The position numbers were made by a program, and so were the translations under genes. A stretch of DNA of 62,575 nucleotides, taken from Kiritimatiellia bacterium (GTDB lineage Bacteria; Verrucomicrobiota; Kiritimatiellia; RFP12; UBA3636). The stretch is from contig JAFUOX010000104.1 in the NCBI GenBank assembly GCA_017481725.1, positions 1 through 62,575 of the forward strand, written 5' to 3'. Below are positions 55,463-62,575 of the stretch, piece by piece (position 1 is the stretch's first letter; each line of letters opens with the position of its first letter). Below the pieces are notes generated by a model, which was given only the letters and a program-made list of their open reading frames with translations, did no database searches and was not told the origin of the DNA.

Positions 55463-56686
55463 TTACATTGCGTCAGCAAGAGCCTGACCAAATTCGCTGC
55501 ACTTAAGCTCAGTAGCACCTTCCATCAAACGAGCAAAGTCATAGGTTACCTTCTTCTCAGAAATTACCTTGTCCATTGCCTTGATGATTAGGTCAGCTGC
55601 CTCTGTCCAACCCATATAGCGAAGCATCATTTCGCCAGATAGGATTAGAGAGCCTGGATTTACCTTGTCGAGATTTGCATATTTTGGTGCTGTTCCGTGG
55701 GTTGCCTCAAATACAGCAGTTCCTGTTGTGTAGTTGATGTTTCCACCTGGAGCAATACCAATTCCACCAACACAAGCAGCCAAAGCATCAGAAGCATAGT
55801 CGCCATTTAGATTTAGTGTTGCGATTATGCTATATTCTGCTGGTCGAGTAAGTATCTGCTGTAAGAATGCATCACAAATGCAATCCTTGATAACAATCTC
55901 TTTGCCAGTCTTAGGATTCTTAAAGCTGCACCATGGACCATCACCAATTAGCTCTGCACCAAATTCCTCACGAGCAAGAGCATAACCCCAATCACGGAAA
56001 CCTCCCTCTGTGAACTTCATGATGTTGCCCTTGTGAACAAGAGTAACATTTGGTCTGTCATTGTCAATTGCATAATTGATTGCAGCACGGATTAAACGCT
56101 CAGATCCCTCCTTGGAAACTGGCTTAATACCAATAGAAGATGTCTCTGGGAAGCGGATCTTCTTTACCCCCATTTCTTTCTGCAAGAAATCAATTACCTT
56201 CTGTGCATTTTCTGTGCCTTGCATCCACTCAATACCTGCATAGATATCCTCTGTGTTCTCACGGAAGATAACCATGTCTGTTAACTCAGGATGCTTAACT
56301 GGAGAAGGAACTCCATTAAACCAACGTACAGGACGCAAGCAAACATACAAATCTAACTCCTGACGTAGAGCAACATTTAGAGAACGAATACCACCACCAA
56401 CTGGAGTGGTTAGTGGTCCCTTGATACCAACAAGATATTTGCGGAATGCTTCAAGGGTCTCAGGTGGTAGCCAAATGTCTTTGCCAGCTATCTTGTTTGC
56501 CTTTTCACCTGCATATACCTCTAGCCAGTCAATCTTGCGCTTGCCTCCATATGCCTTTTCAACAGCAGCATTCCATACAACCATGGCTGCACGTGTGATG
56601 TCTGGACCAGTTCCATCTCCCTCAATGAATGGGATTGTTGGATTGTCTGGGACGTTTAATTTTCCGTTAGAAATTGTAATTTGCAT
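55463..56686 (-). CDS. icd: NADP-dependent isocitrate dehydrogenase
   Basis: Oxidises isocitrate to 2-oxoglutarate. The 407-residue product is close to the E. coli enzyme: GDGTGPDI near residue 24, the phosphorylatable Ser in [13 protein letters not shown] near 104, [11 protein letters not shown] near 147, NLNGDYASD near 292 and [15 protein letters not shown] near 330. The Lys-Tyr pair in that last block is the mark of NADP rather than NAD use. It lies between putP and pgi on the same strand. The presence of this enzyme without other citric-acid-cycle genes in the window says nothing on the cycle's completeness. Confidence 0.95.
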   Translation of the reverse strand: MQITISNGKLNVPDNPTIPFIEGDGTGPDITRAAMVVWNAAVEKAYGGKRKIDWLEVYAGEKANKIAGKDIWLPPETLEAFRKYLVGIKGPLTTPVGGGIRSLNVALRQELDLYVCLRPVRWFNGVPSPVKHPELTDMVIFRENTEDIYAGIEWMQGTENAQKVIDFLQKEMGVKKIRFPETSSIGIKPVSKEGSERLIRAAINYAIDNDRPNVTLVHKGNIMKFTEGGFRDWGYALAREEFGAELIGDGPWCSFKNPKTGKEIVIKDCICDAFLQQILTRPAEYSIIATLNLNGDYASDALAACVGGIGIAPGGNINYTTGTAVFEATHGTAPKYANLDKVNPGSLILSGEMMLRYMGWTEAADLIIKAMDKVISEKKVTYDFARLMEGATELKCSEFGQALADAM

Positions 56687-56740
56687 TTTAAAGCCTTTGC
56701 TTTGAATGTTTTGTATTAAAAAGTTATTGTCTTATAAGTA

Positions 56741-56768
56741 GCGAGAAGCCTCAAGCAAGACTTCTCGC
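56741..56768 (-). terminator. Hairpin between putP and icd
   Basis: GCGAGAAG (56741-56748) and CTTCTCGC (56761-56768) form an eight-pair stem with additional inner pairs, 14 bp after the putP stop on the minus strand. No T run follows, so termination is uncertain. Confidence 0.45.
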
Positions 56769-56781
56769 ATTAAGAGTAAAA

Positions 56782-58302
56782 TTATAGGTCGTTTGCAACA
56801 ACCTTTTCAAACTCATCAGTAATTTCCTTGCTTGGAGCTTTTGTTAGTAAGCTAATAGCAATAATTGAGATGAGTGATAGAACGAAGCCTGGAACAATTT
56901 CGTATAGCTTGAATATTGTCACCCCTGGGAAGTTTGCTGCTAGAACAAATTTCCAAATGATTGCTGTTAAAGCACCGATAACCATGCCTACACCGGCTCC
57001 ATAAATATTTGTGCGCTTCCAGAATAGAGCTAGTAGGATAACTGGACCAAATGCAGCACCAAAGCCTGCCCATGCGAATGACACAAGAGCCATAACCTGC
57101 TTTAGGAAGTCGCTCTCAGGATCAGCAGCTGCAATAAATGCAGCAATTATAGCGATAATAGCAACGGATGCTCGGCTTACAAAAACAAGCTCCTTGTTGC
57201 TTGCTCCCTTGTGTATCCACTTTTTGTAGATATCATTGGAGAATGCTGATGCAGAAACAAGTAGCTGAGAATCTGCTGTACTCATGATAGCTGCCAAGAT
57301 TGCTGACATCATTACTCCAACGATTGCAGGGTGGAAGAGCTGCTTAATCATTAGCATAAAGATATTCTCTGCATCCTTAACCTCAATACTGTATTGGGTT
57401 GCAAAAATGTGACCTAGAATACCAACAGCGATTGCAGCGATTAGAGAAATAATAACCCATGTCATTGCTATGCGGCGAGACTCTGTAATCTGGCGTGGAC
57501 TCTTGATTGCCATAAAGCGAACAAGAATGTGTGGCATACCAAAGTAGCCGAGACCCCAACCGATGTTAGAAATAATATCTGTTAGGAATGAAACAGATTT
57601 TCCATTTTCGGCATTTGTAAAGATGTTTAGGTAGTATGGATTTGCCATGTTTAGATTGTCAATTGTTGAAGCCCAACCTCCAACCTGATAGACAACTAAA
57701 GCAGGAACAATGACAATAGCAAAGAACATTAGTGTTCCTTGAATTAGGTCTGTCCAGCATACAGCCATAAATCCACCTAGTAATGTGTAGGAAACAATAA
57801 CGATAGCACCAACAATTAGAGCAACCATTGGTGAAATGCCAAATGTGGTTGTGAATAGCTTTGTGCAAGCAACAAAGCCAGATACTGTATAGAAGAGGAA
57901 GAATGTTAGAATGATTAGTGCTGCAACACCACGTAGAATACCAGAATTATCGTGGAATCGATTTGAGAAAAATTCTGGGATTGTTACTGAGTCATTGCAA
58001 GCATGTGAATATGTACGCAAACGCTTTGCCACTATTTTCCAGTTAAGGTATGTGCCGATAACTAGACCTACACCAATCCAAGATGCACTTAAACCTGAAA
58101 CATAAATTGCACCAGGAAGACCCATTAGAAGCCAGCCACTCATGTCAGAAGCCTGTGCAGATAGTGCAACTACCCACTTGTTCATTTTACGGTCACCAAG
58201 ATAATAATCTCCAAGTGTTGATGATTTATTGCTAAATAGGAAACCAATTCCTAGCATGATAATTAAGTATATGACGAATGCGCCAATGATAAAATATTGC
58301 AT
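56782..58302 (-). CDS. putP: PutP-type sodium/proline symporter
   Basis: Imports proline with sodium (SSS family). The 506-residue product has 13 predicted membrane segments and PutP-type blocks: SAQASDMSGWLLMGLPG near residue 47, GTYLNWKIVAKRLR near 82, GGFMAVCWTDLIQG near 178, and the Na-site stretch STADSQLLVS near 337. Length matches PutP. Other SSS members carry pantothenate or sugars, but the first motifs favour proline. An AGGAAAG ribosome site precedes the ATG on the minus strand. It is the first gene of the minus-strand series and has a good promoter at 58365-58394. Confidence 0.9.
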   Translation of the reverse strand: MQYFIIGAFVIYLIIMLGIGFLFSNKSSTLGDYYLGDRKMNKWVVALSAQASDMSGWLLMGLPGAIYVSGLSASWIGVGLVIGTYLNWKIVAKRLRTYSHACNDSVTIPEFFSNRFHDNSGILRGVAALIILTFFLFYTVSGFVACTKLFTTTFGISPMVALIVGAIVIVSYTLLGGFMAVCWTDLIQGTLMFFAIVIVPALVVYQVGGWASTIDNLNMANPYYLNIFTNAENGKSVSFLTDIISNIGWGLGYFGMPHILVRFMAIKSPRQITESRRIAMTWVIISLIAAIAVGILGHIFATQYSIEVKDAENIFMLMIKQLFHPAIVGVMMSAILAAIMSTADSQLLVSASAFSNDIYKKWIHKGASNKELVFVSRASVAIIAIIAAFIAAADPESDFLKQVMALVSFAWAGFGAAFGPVILLALFWKRTNIYGAGVGMVIGALTAIIWKFVLAANFPGVTIFKLYEIVPGFVLSLISIIAISLLTKAPSKEITDEFEKVVANDL

Positions 58303-58364
58303 TTCTTTTCTTTCCTAATAATTAATAATAGTTTAGTGTGTGTAAAAAACACGCGATTGGATAT

Positions 58365-58394
58365 ACTATACCATTTATTAATTAGGTTATGCAA
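58365..58394 (-). promoter_or_regulatory. Promoter of putP
   Basis: Minus strand: TTGCAT (58389-58394), 18-bp spacer, extended -10 TGGTATAGT (hexamer 58365-58370). Confidence 0.6.
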
Positions 58395-58453
58395 GGATTT
58401 TGCTTAATTCTCTATCTGTTTTTTGGTTGTGTCGGAGCTTTCTTCAGATTATT

Positions 58454-58514
58454 GCTAATTGGTAAAAATCCCGTTTGTCTCGTATATACCACAAACTCAA
58501 ACTACCAAATTAGC
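58454..58514. repeat. Nested inverted repeat in the putP divergent region
   Basis: GCTAATTGGTA (58454-58464) pairs with TACCAAATTAGC (58503-58514) with a one-base bulge. Inside it GTTTGT (58473-58478) pairs with ACAAAC (58491-58496). The 419-bp region between putP and the next gene holds both promoters and no gene. The element could be an operator or an RNA structure. Confidence 0.5.
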
Positions 58515-58627
58515 TTATAAAACAACTTAATCAGCTAATATAGGACTTATTGGCGAAATATTCCGCACTAATTTCAGTTTTTTTGACGCATTTGGGTTGT
58601 TTAAGCCTTTTTTCTCCAAAAAACCTG

Positions 58628-58657
58628 TTGCTTTTCTTGTTAAAGATATTGTAAAAT
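58628..58657 (+). promoter_or_regulatory. Promoter of the zinc-finger gene
   Basis: TTGCTT (58628-58633), 18-bp spacer, TAAAAT (58652-58657) preceded directly by TG. A perfect TTGACA at 58657-58662 has no -10 at normal spacing. Confidence 0.5.
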
Positions 58658-58721
58658 TGACATAAGAAAATAGGTAAAGGTTTACCATAAAATATTAACA
58701 GTAATCTCTTAGGTTGTAATT

Positions 58722-60266
58722 ATGAGCGATAGCGATAAACAACAAAACAATCTAGATGCTCTTCTAGATGGTTTCTCTATGTCAACATCATGGGCAAAAA
58801 CCTCCCCTGATCAGCATTTGTCTGATATGTCTAGATATGCTGAAAAGCAGGTGTCTCATGGTGATCGTAACGATAAAAAATTCCGTAATGAAAAATTTTC
58901 ACGTGGCGATAAGCCAGATTTTCAAAAGCGTGATTTTAATAAGGCAAATAAAGAGGGTGGAGACTCCTCTGATAATGCTCAATCACATAAGGATAGAAAA
59001 TTTGAAAAGCGTGATTTTAAGAATCGCCAGCCTCGTGACCCTAAAGAGGTTCCTTTTGAGATTCGTTTCTTGCCAGAAGCTAATGCTCTTTCAATAATTT
59101 CACGCAAGATTTGGAGCAATCATAGAGCAATGCCTCTCAAGAGCGTTGTTAGACTTTTTATCGAAAATACAGATACAGTTCTTGCTCGCCTAGAATTCAA
59201 AGAAGAGCATAAGGATAAGCGCTTCTATCAGTGTAAGAAGTGCGGTTGGTTCTCATGTGATGAACAGGAAACAATTGCTCACATTAAGCAGGCTCATTTT
59301 GAAGAGTGCTTTGAGACAATTGAAATTGATGTAGAACCTCCAACAGGAAATTTCCCTTCTGTTGCTCGCTCAAAGCTAACAGGAAAGCTAATTGCTCCTC
59401 CAAATCACCATAGCTACAATGCAGCAGTTCGTAAGATGCGCGAGACAGAATGCCCAGAGGTTACAGAAGAGCAGTTCCGTGCAGAGATTGAATTAGTGCG
59501 TGATCCAGCAGCTGTAGATGAGTGGAAGCAGCAGGCAAGTAAGCAATTGCGTTATCTTCTAAAGCTTGATGCAAAGGCAACAGAAGAAGAGCTCGCTGCA
59601 CGTGCTCAGATGACCTTTGAGGAAGCTGACAAATATTTTATGGACGAGGTAGTTGCTCGCAATCTAAATAGAAACCGCTATGTGATTGCTTCTCTACCTA
59701 TAATTCGTGCATTGCCACACGGCTTTATGCCACGTGGTGTATTGCATGCATGGGATAAGGAACGCCATAATCATCTTGGAACACTATTTTTTGCAGTACG
59801 TGGTGGCTTGAAGAGCCGCAAACTTGTTATCTTCAAGATTGCTTCTGAGCACAAGGATGAATTTATTGTTCGCAAGCAGCCACAGGTTCTTGACGTCACT
59901 CATGCGGTGCCAGAACTAAAGGCAGTTATTGAATATATTACACAAAATCCTTGCTGCACACGTGGCGAATTACTAAGTGCTCTTGTGCCAGAGGGAACCC
60001 CAGCAGAGGATGCAAAGAAGATTATTTCTCAATTAAATTGGGTGACAGAGCGTGGACATGTTATTGAATACCATAACGAGGTATTAGCATTGCCAGAACC
60101 TCATCCAAAATATCGTAAGCTTCAAACTGGTTCAAAAGAGAAGCTAACTCTTTCAGCTGATGCTCCAGCAGAAACACCTGCTCCTGCAGTAGAGGAGCCT
60201 GCAGTAGAGGAGCCTGCACCTCAAGGGGAAGCTGTAGCGGAAGAGCCTGCTCCAACAGAAGCTTAA
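58722..60266 (+). CDS. Putative nucleic-acid-binding protein with a C2H2-like zinc finger
   Basis: I do not recognise the family. The 514-residue product has a disordered N-terminal third (residues 30-110) rich in Asp, Lys, Arg and Phe with repeated KRDF units (QKRDFNK, EKRDFKN). A folded part begins with VPFEIRFLPEANAL near 110. A zinc-finger pattern follows: C171, C174, H187 and H192 (CxxC, 12 residues, HxxxxH) in CKKCGWFSCD...HIKQAH. A block around residues 330-390 contains MPRGVLHAWDKERHNHLGTLFF; a winged-helix-like part near 400-455 (TRGELLSALVPEGTP) comes next; an Ala/Pro/Glu tail with VEEPA repeats ends it. This suggests RNA or DNA binding in the cytoplasm. fucI follows after 42 bp. 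Confidence 0.6.
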   Translation: MSDSDKQQNNLDALLDGFSMSTSWAKTSPDQHLSDMSRYAEKQVSHGDRNDKKFRNEKFSRGDKPDFQKRDFNKANKEGGDSSDNAQSHKDRKFEKRDFKNRQPRDPKEVPFEIRFLPEANALSIISRKIWSNHRAMPLKSVVRLFIENTDTVLARLEFKEEHKDKRFYQCKKCGWFSCDEQETIAHIKQAHFEECFETIEIDVEPPTGNFPSVARSKLTGKLIAPPNHHSYNAAVRKMRETECPEVTEEQFRAEIELVRDPAAVDEWKQQASKQLRYLLKLDAKATEEELAARAQMTFEEADKYFMDEVVARNLNRNRYVIASLPIIRALPHGFMPRGVLHAWDKERHNHLGTLFFAVRGGLKSRKLVIFKIASEHKDEFIVRKQPQVLDVTHAVPELKAVIEYITQNPCCTRGELLSALVPEGTPAEDAKKIISQLNWVTERGHVIEYHNEVLALPEPHPKYRKLQTGSKEKLTLSADAPAETPAPAVEEPAVEEPAPQGEAVAEEPAPTEA

Positions 60267-60308
60267 TAACCAATTTTAAATTAACCACAAAATTAAAGGA
60301 ATTAAATT

Positions 60309-62168
60309 ATGAAACAGGAACGTCCAGATTTTAAAGCGCTATCTGCACAGAAGCGCAAATTCGCAAAACCTGATACACGTCTAGTTGGTCCAGCAACCAC
60401 AATCGCAATTACACCAGTTGCAGATGGTCGCCCAGGTGCTTATGACGCAAATGTTGAAAAGACATGGCGCATGGCTGAGAAGGTTTATGATCTTATCATG
60501 AATAATGTTACTCTCCCAGATGGCTCTCCAGTTCGCGTAGTAGTTGCTCCAGAAATCGTTTACGGTGCACGCTCAGGTGCTATCGCTCAAGAGTATTATG
60601 CAACTCAGGGTGTATGTGCAAATATTTGGGTTGCTCGCTCTTGGTGCTATAGCGATGAGCTTATGAGTGCATGCCAGGGTATTGGCTCTTCAGAGTGGCA
60701 GCAGGCAGCATGGGGCTTGAACCAGACAGACCGTCCAGGTGCAGTATGGCTAAAGGCTTTCTGTGCAGCTATGGATGAGAAGAAGCGTCCTATATTCTCT
60801 ATCTATAATCCAGACCTAGAGGATGAGGATGGCCCTTTGAGCGAGTATGTTGAAACACGCCTACTACGCTTTGCTCGTTGTGCTGCAGCTGTTGGCTATA
60901 TGCGCGGAAAGAACTTCCTCGGTATCGGTGGTGTAGCAATGGGTATCATCGGTTCAGATATTCGCCGTAATGCTTTGCATGATTATTTTGGTATGGGCTC
61001 TGCATCCTTTGATATGTCAGGCTTGAATACACGCACAAATGCTGGCTTCTATGATGAGAAGGAAGTAGAGAAGGCAACTGAGTGGATGAACAAGAACTTC
61101 AAGATGGTATTTGGCGAGGGCTGGCGCCCACGTAAGCCTGCTGACCTAGTTCGCGAGTGCTGCAAGAATACAATTCTTGTTCGTGACTTGATGGTTGGTA
61201 ATGCTTCTCTTGCTCATCGCAAGATCCCTCACACAGATGGATTTGAGTATGTAGAGTGGGCTCAGGGCTACAATGCTCTTGGTGCTGGTACTCAGGGCCA
61301 GCGTCAGTGGACAGATGGTCATCCAAACTTTGATGTTACTGAGTCTATCCTAAATTCAATGTTTGACTGGAATGGCTTCCGTGCTCCATATATCGTTGCA
61401 ACTGAGAATGACTCAAAGAATGGTATCGGTATGATAGTTGGCAATCTACTTTCTGGTGGTATGTCACAGCTATTTGCTGATATTCGTACTAACTGGACAT
61501 GTGAGTCAATTAAGAAGGCAACTGGTGTTGATGTCTCAAAGATTTGCCCACGCGGTATCATTGATAAACGCAATTCTGGTGCTGGTGCTCTAGAGTATAG
61601 TGTTGATTTGTATAAACTTTGTGGCTTGCCAAAGAAAACACCAATCTCTAAGGTTATCGATAAGCTACGTGCAGACAAGAAGCTTCAGGATAAGGTATTT
61701 AATGCTATTGCAAAGGCAACAACCTATATGCGTGCAGATTTGACCTATTTCCCTGGCGATGGCTTGTCAAGCCACTACCGCACACCAGGTGGTCTTCCAA
61801 TGACTGCATATCGCTACAATATGGTAGGCGAAAAGTTTACTTGCTCTGTAGTTGAGGGTGAGACAGTTGAGCTACCAAAGAAGGTTGCTGATGCAATTTC
61901 AAAGCGCACTGACCCAACATGGCCAGAAACATACTGGACCCCACGTGGCATGACATCCTTTGAGTATATGGACAAGATTGGTCCTAACCATGATGCAAAC
62001 TGCCTAGGTCTAATTGGTGCAGATATGATTACCTTCAATGCAATGCTACGTATCCCAGTAGATATGCACAATATTGCAGAAAAGGATATCTTTCGCCCAA
62101 CAATGTGGAGCCGCTTTGGTGGAGATGACTTTAAGGTATGCGAATATCTTGGCCCTATCTACGGCTAA
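60309..62168 (+). CDS. fucI: L-fucose isomerase
   Basis: Converts L-fucose to L-fuculose (and D-arabinose to D-ribulose) with Mn2+. The 619-residue product is slightly longer than E. coli FucI; the extra residues are at the start. Typical blocks are MGIIGSDIRR near residue 217, ATENDSKNGIGM near 361, the metal-binding region FADIRTNW near 390 and SHYRTPGGLPM near 488 with the metal-binding His. No fucose permease, kinase or aldolase gene is in the window. AAAGGA precedes the ATG; a strong terminator follows. Codon use is strongly biased, suggesting high expression. It may share a transcript with the zinc-finger gene upstream. Confidence 0.93.
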   Translation: MKQERPDFKALSAQKRKFAKPDTRLVGPATTIAITPVADGRPGAYDANVEKTWRMAEKVYDLIMNNVTLPDGSPVRVVVAPEIVYGARSGAIAQEYYATQGVCANIWVARSWCYSDELMSACQGIGSSEWQQAAWGLNQTDRPGAVWLKAFCAAMDEKKRPIFSIYNPDLEDEDGPLSEYVETRLLRFARCAAAVGYMRGKNFLGIGGVAMGIIGSDIRRNALHDYFGMGSASFDMSGLNTRTNAGFYDEKEVEKATEWMNKNFKMVFGEGWRPRKPADLVRECCKNTILVRDLMVGNASLAHRKIPHTDGFEYVEWAQGYNALGAGTQGQRQWTDGHPNFDVTESILNSMFDWNGFRAPYIVATENDSKNGIGMIVGNLLSGGMSQLFADIRTNWTCESIKKATGVDVSKICPRGIIDKRNSGAGALEYSVDLYKLCGLPKKTPISKVIDKLRADKKLQDKVFNAIAKATTYMRADLTYFPGDGLSSHYRTPGGLPMTAYRYNMVGEKFTCSVVEGETVELPKKVADAISKRTDPTWPETYWTPRGMTSFEYMDKIGPNHDANCLGLIGADMITFNAMLRIPVDMHNIAEKDIFRPTMWSRFGGDDFKVCEYLGPIYG

Positions 62169-62187
62169 TATAGCATAATCCGTAAAA

Positions 62188-62222
62188 CAAAAAGGCGAGT
62201 CGCGAGGCTCGCCTTTTTTGTT
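62188..62222 (+). terminator. Terminator after fucI
   Basis: AAAGGCGAG / CTCGCCTTT stem with an eight-base loop, preceded by A-rich sequence and followed by a T run. Confidence 0.92.
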
Positions 62223-62575
62223 TTTAGTAATTAGTGATTAACTTGTGTCTGCCCATAATAATATTGACTGAAGACCTACCCGCAGTTCTGCAAAATAATA
62301 AGCAAAAAAGAATGGCTTGTGCCAAACAAATTAACAACCAGCACGTTAAGTGCTAATCTACTCAATATTGTTTCTTCTAGTTTTGTTGTAATTAATGCTT
62401 ACAATGCGAATTGGTACACTATGCATATTGTTGTCACATATCTCTTTGTGTTGTGAATCAATGAGCGAACTTTGTTGGTGTTTTTTGGGGCAGATGTTAA
62501 TTAGTTGTATGAGGCGTTTTGTTTTGTGAATTATGGATGATAATCTTGGCTATAAACTTCGTCAATGATAGGGTA
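62223..62575. other. Non-coding end of the window
   Basis: No reading frame of useful length, tRNA or repeat from the rest of the window was recognised. A small stem AGCAC-gttaa-GTGCT lies at 62340-62354. A TGGTACACT sequence at 62412-62420 resembles an extended -10 but has only a poor -35. A gene may begin beyond the edge. Confidence 0.5.

Noticed and set aside
58657..58662. Perfect TTGACA as the -35 of the zinc-finger gene
   Set aside because: The nearest TAAAAT (58688-58693) is 25 bp away, too far; the TTGCTT/TAAAAT pair just upstream fits better.

Overview
The window reads as the chromosome of an AT-rich, Gram-negative, sugar-fermenting bacterium. The Gram-negative call rests on adjacent TolB and Pal genes, several lipobox proteins and two small exported proteins that end in the terminal Phe of beta-barrel outer-membrane proteins. 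The OPT-fold membrane proteins beside FtsX/MacB-type ABC genes, the Gfo/Idh-ThuA pair and the glycosidases remind me of the PVC group (Verrucomicrobiota, e.g. Kiritimatiellia or Lentisphaeria, often gut anaerobes). That placement is an inference from memory; no rRNA gene, tRNA gene, CRISPR array, prophage or insertion sequence was recognised.

Layout. 1-547: a non-coding stretch rich in repeats. 548-5314: a GH4 alpha-galactosidase-like enzyme and LacZ, each with its own promoter and terminator. 5467-9738: PHP-domain protein, GDP-mannose 3,5-epimerase-like protein, diacylglycerol-kinase-fold lipid kinase, and a secreted ankyrin/MORN protein. 9959-11623: acyl-CoA synthetase. 11851-14132: nrdR, an orphan DppC-type permease and an RluA-type pseudouridine synthase, tightly packed. 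14199-15572 (minus): MATE transporter. 15707-18356: hisA and nadE.

18755-31226 is the most unusual block: two OPT-fold transporters, two LolD/MacB-type ATPases, an FtsX-type permease and a 1707-residue protein joining a degenerate M28-peptidase domain to an FtsX-type permease, in one direction. One OPT gene is interrupted by an in-frame TAA.

31421-35346: lipoprotein, metG, TrmH-family methyltransferase, HD-domain protein. 35496-41765: tolB, pal, two orphan metal-transport permeases, two paralogous outer-membrane-like proteins and 5-formyl-THF cyclo-ligase. 41850-47231: TPR lipoprotein, CvpA-like, GYF_2-domain and CPBP membrane proteins, and a GH31 glycosidase. 47522-50165: cytidylate-kinase-like protein and a Gfo/Idh-ThuA pair. 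50271-58302, all on the minus strand: putP, icd, pgi, a GT2 glycosyltransferase and ptsP. 58722-62168: a zinc-finger protein of unknown function and L-fucose isomerase.

How it fits together: galactosidases, a GH31 enzyme and fucose isomerase feed sugars towards Pgi; PutP and possibly the OPT cluster bring in amino acids or peptides. A recurrent promoter form (TTGnnn, 17-18 bp, TGnTAAAAT or a close variant) precedes most transcription units and helped choose start codons, including a probably leaderless hisA.
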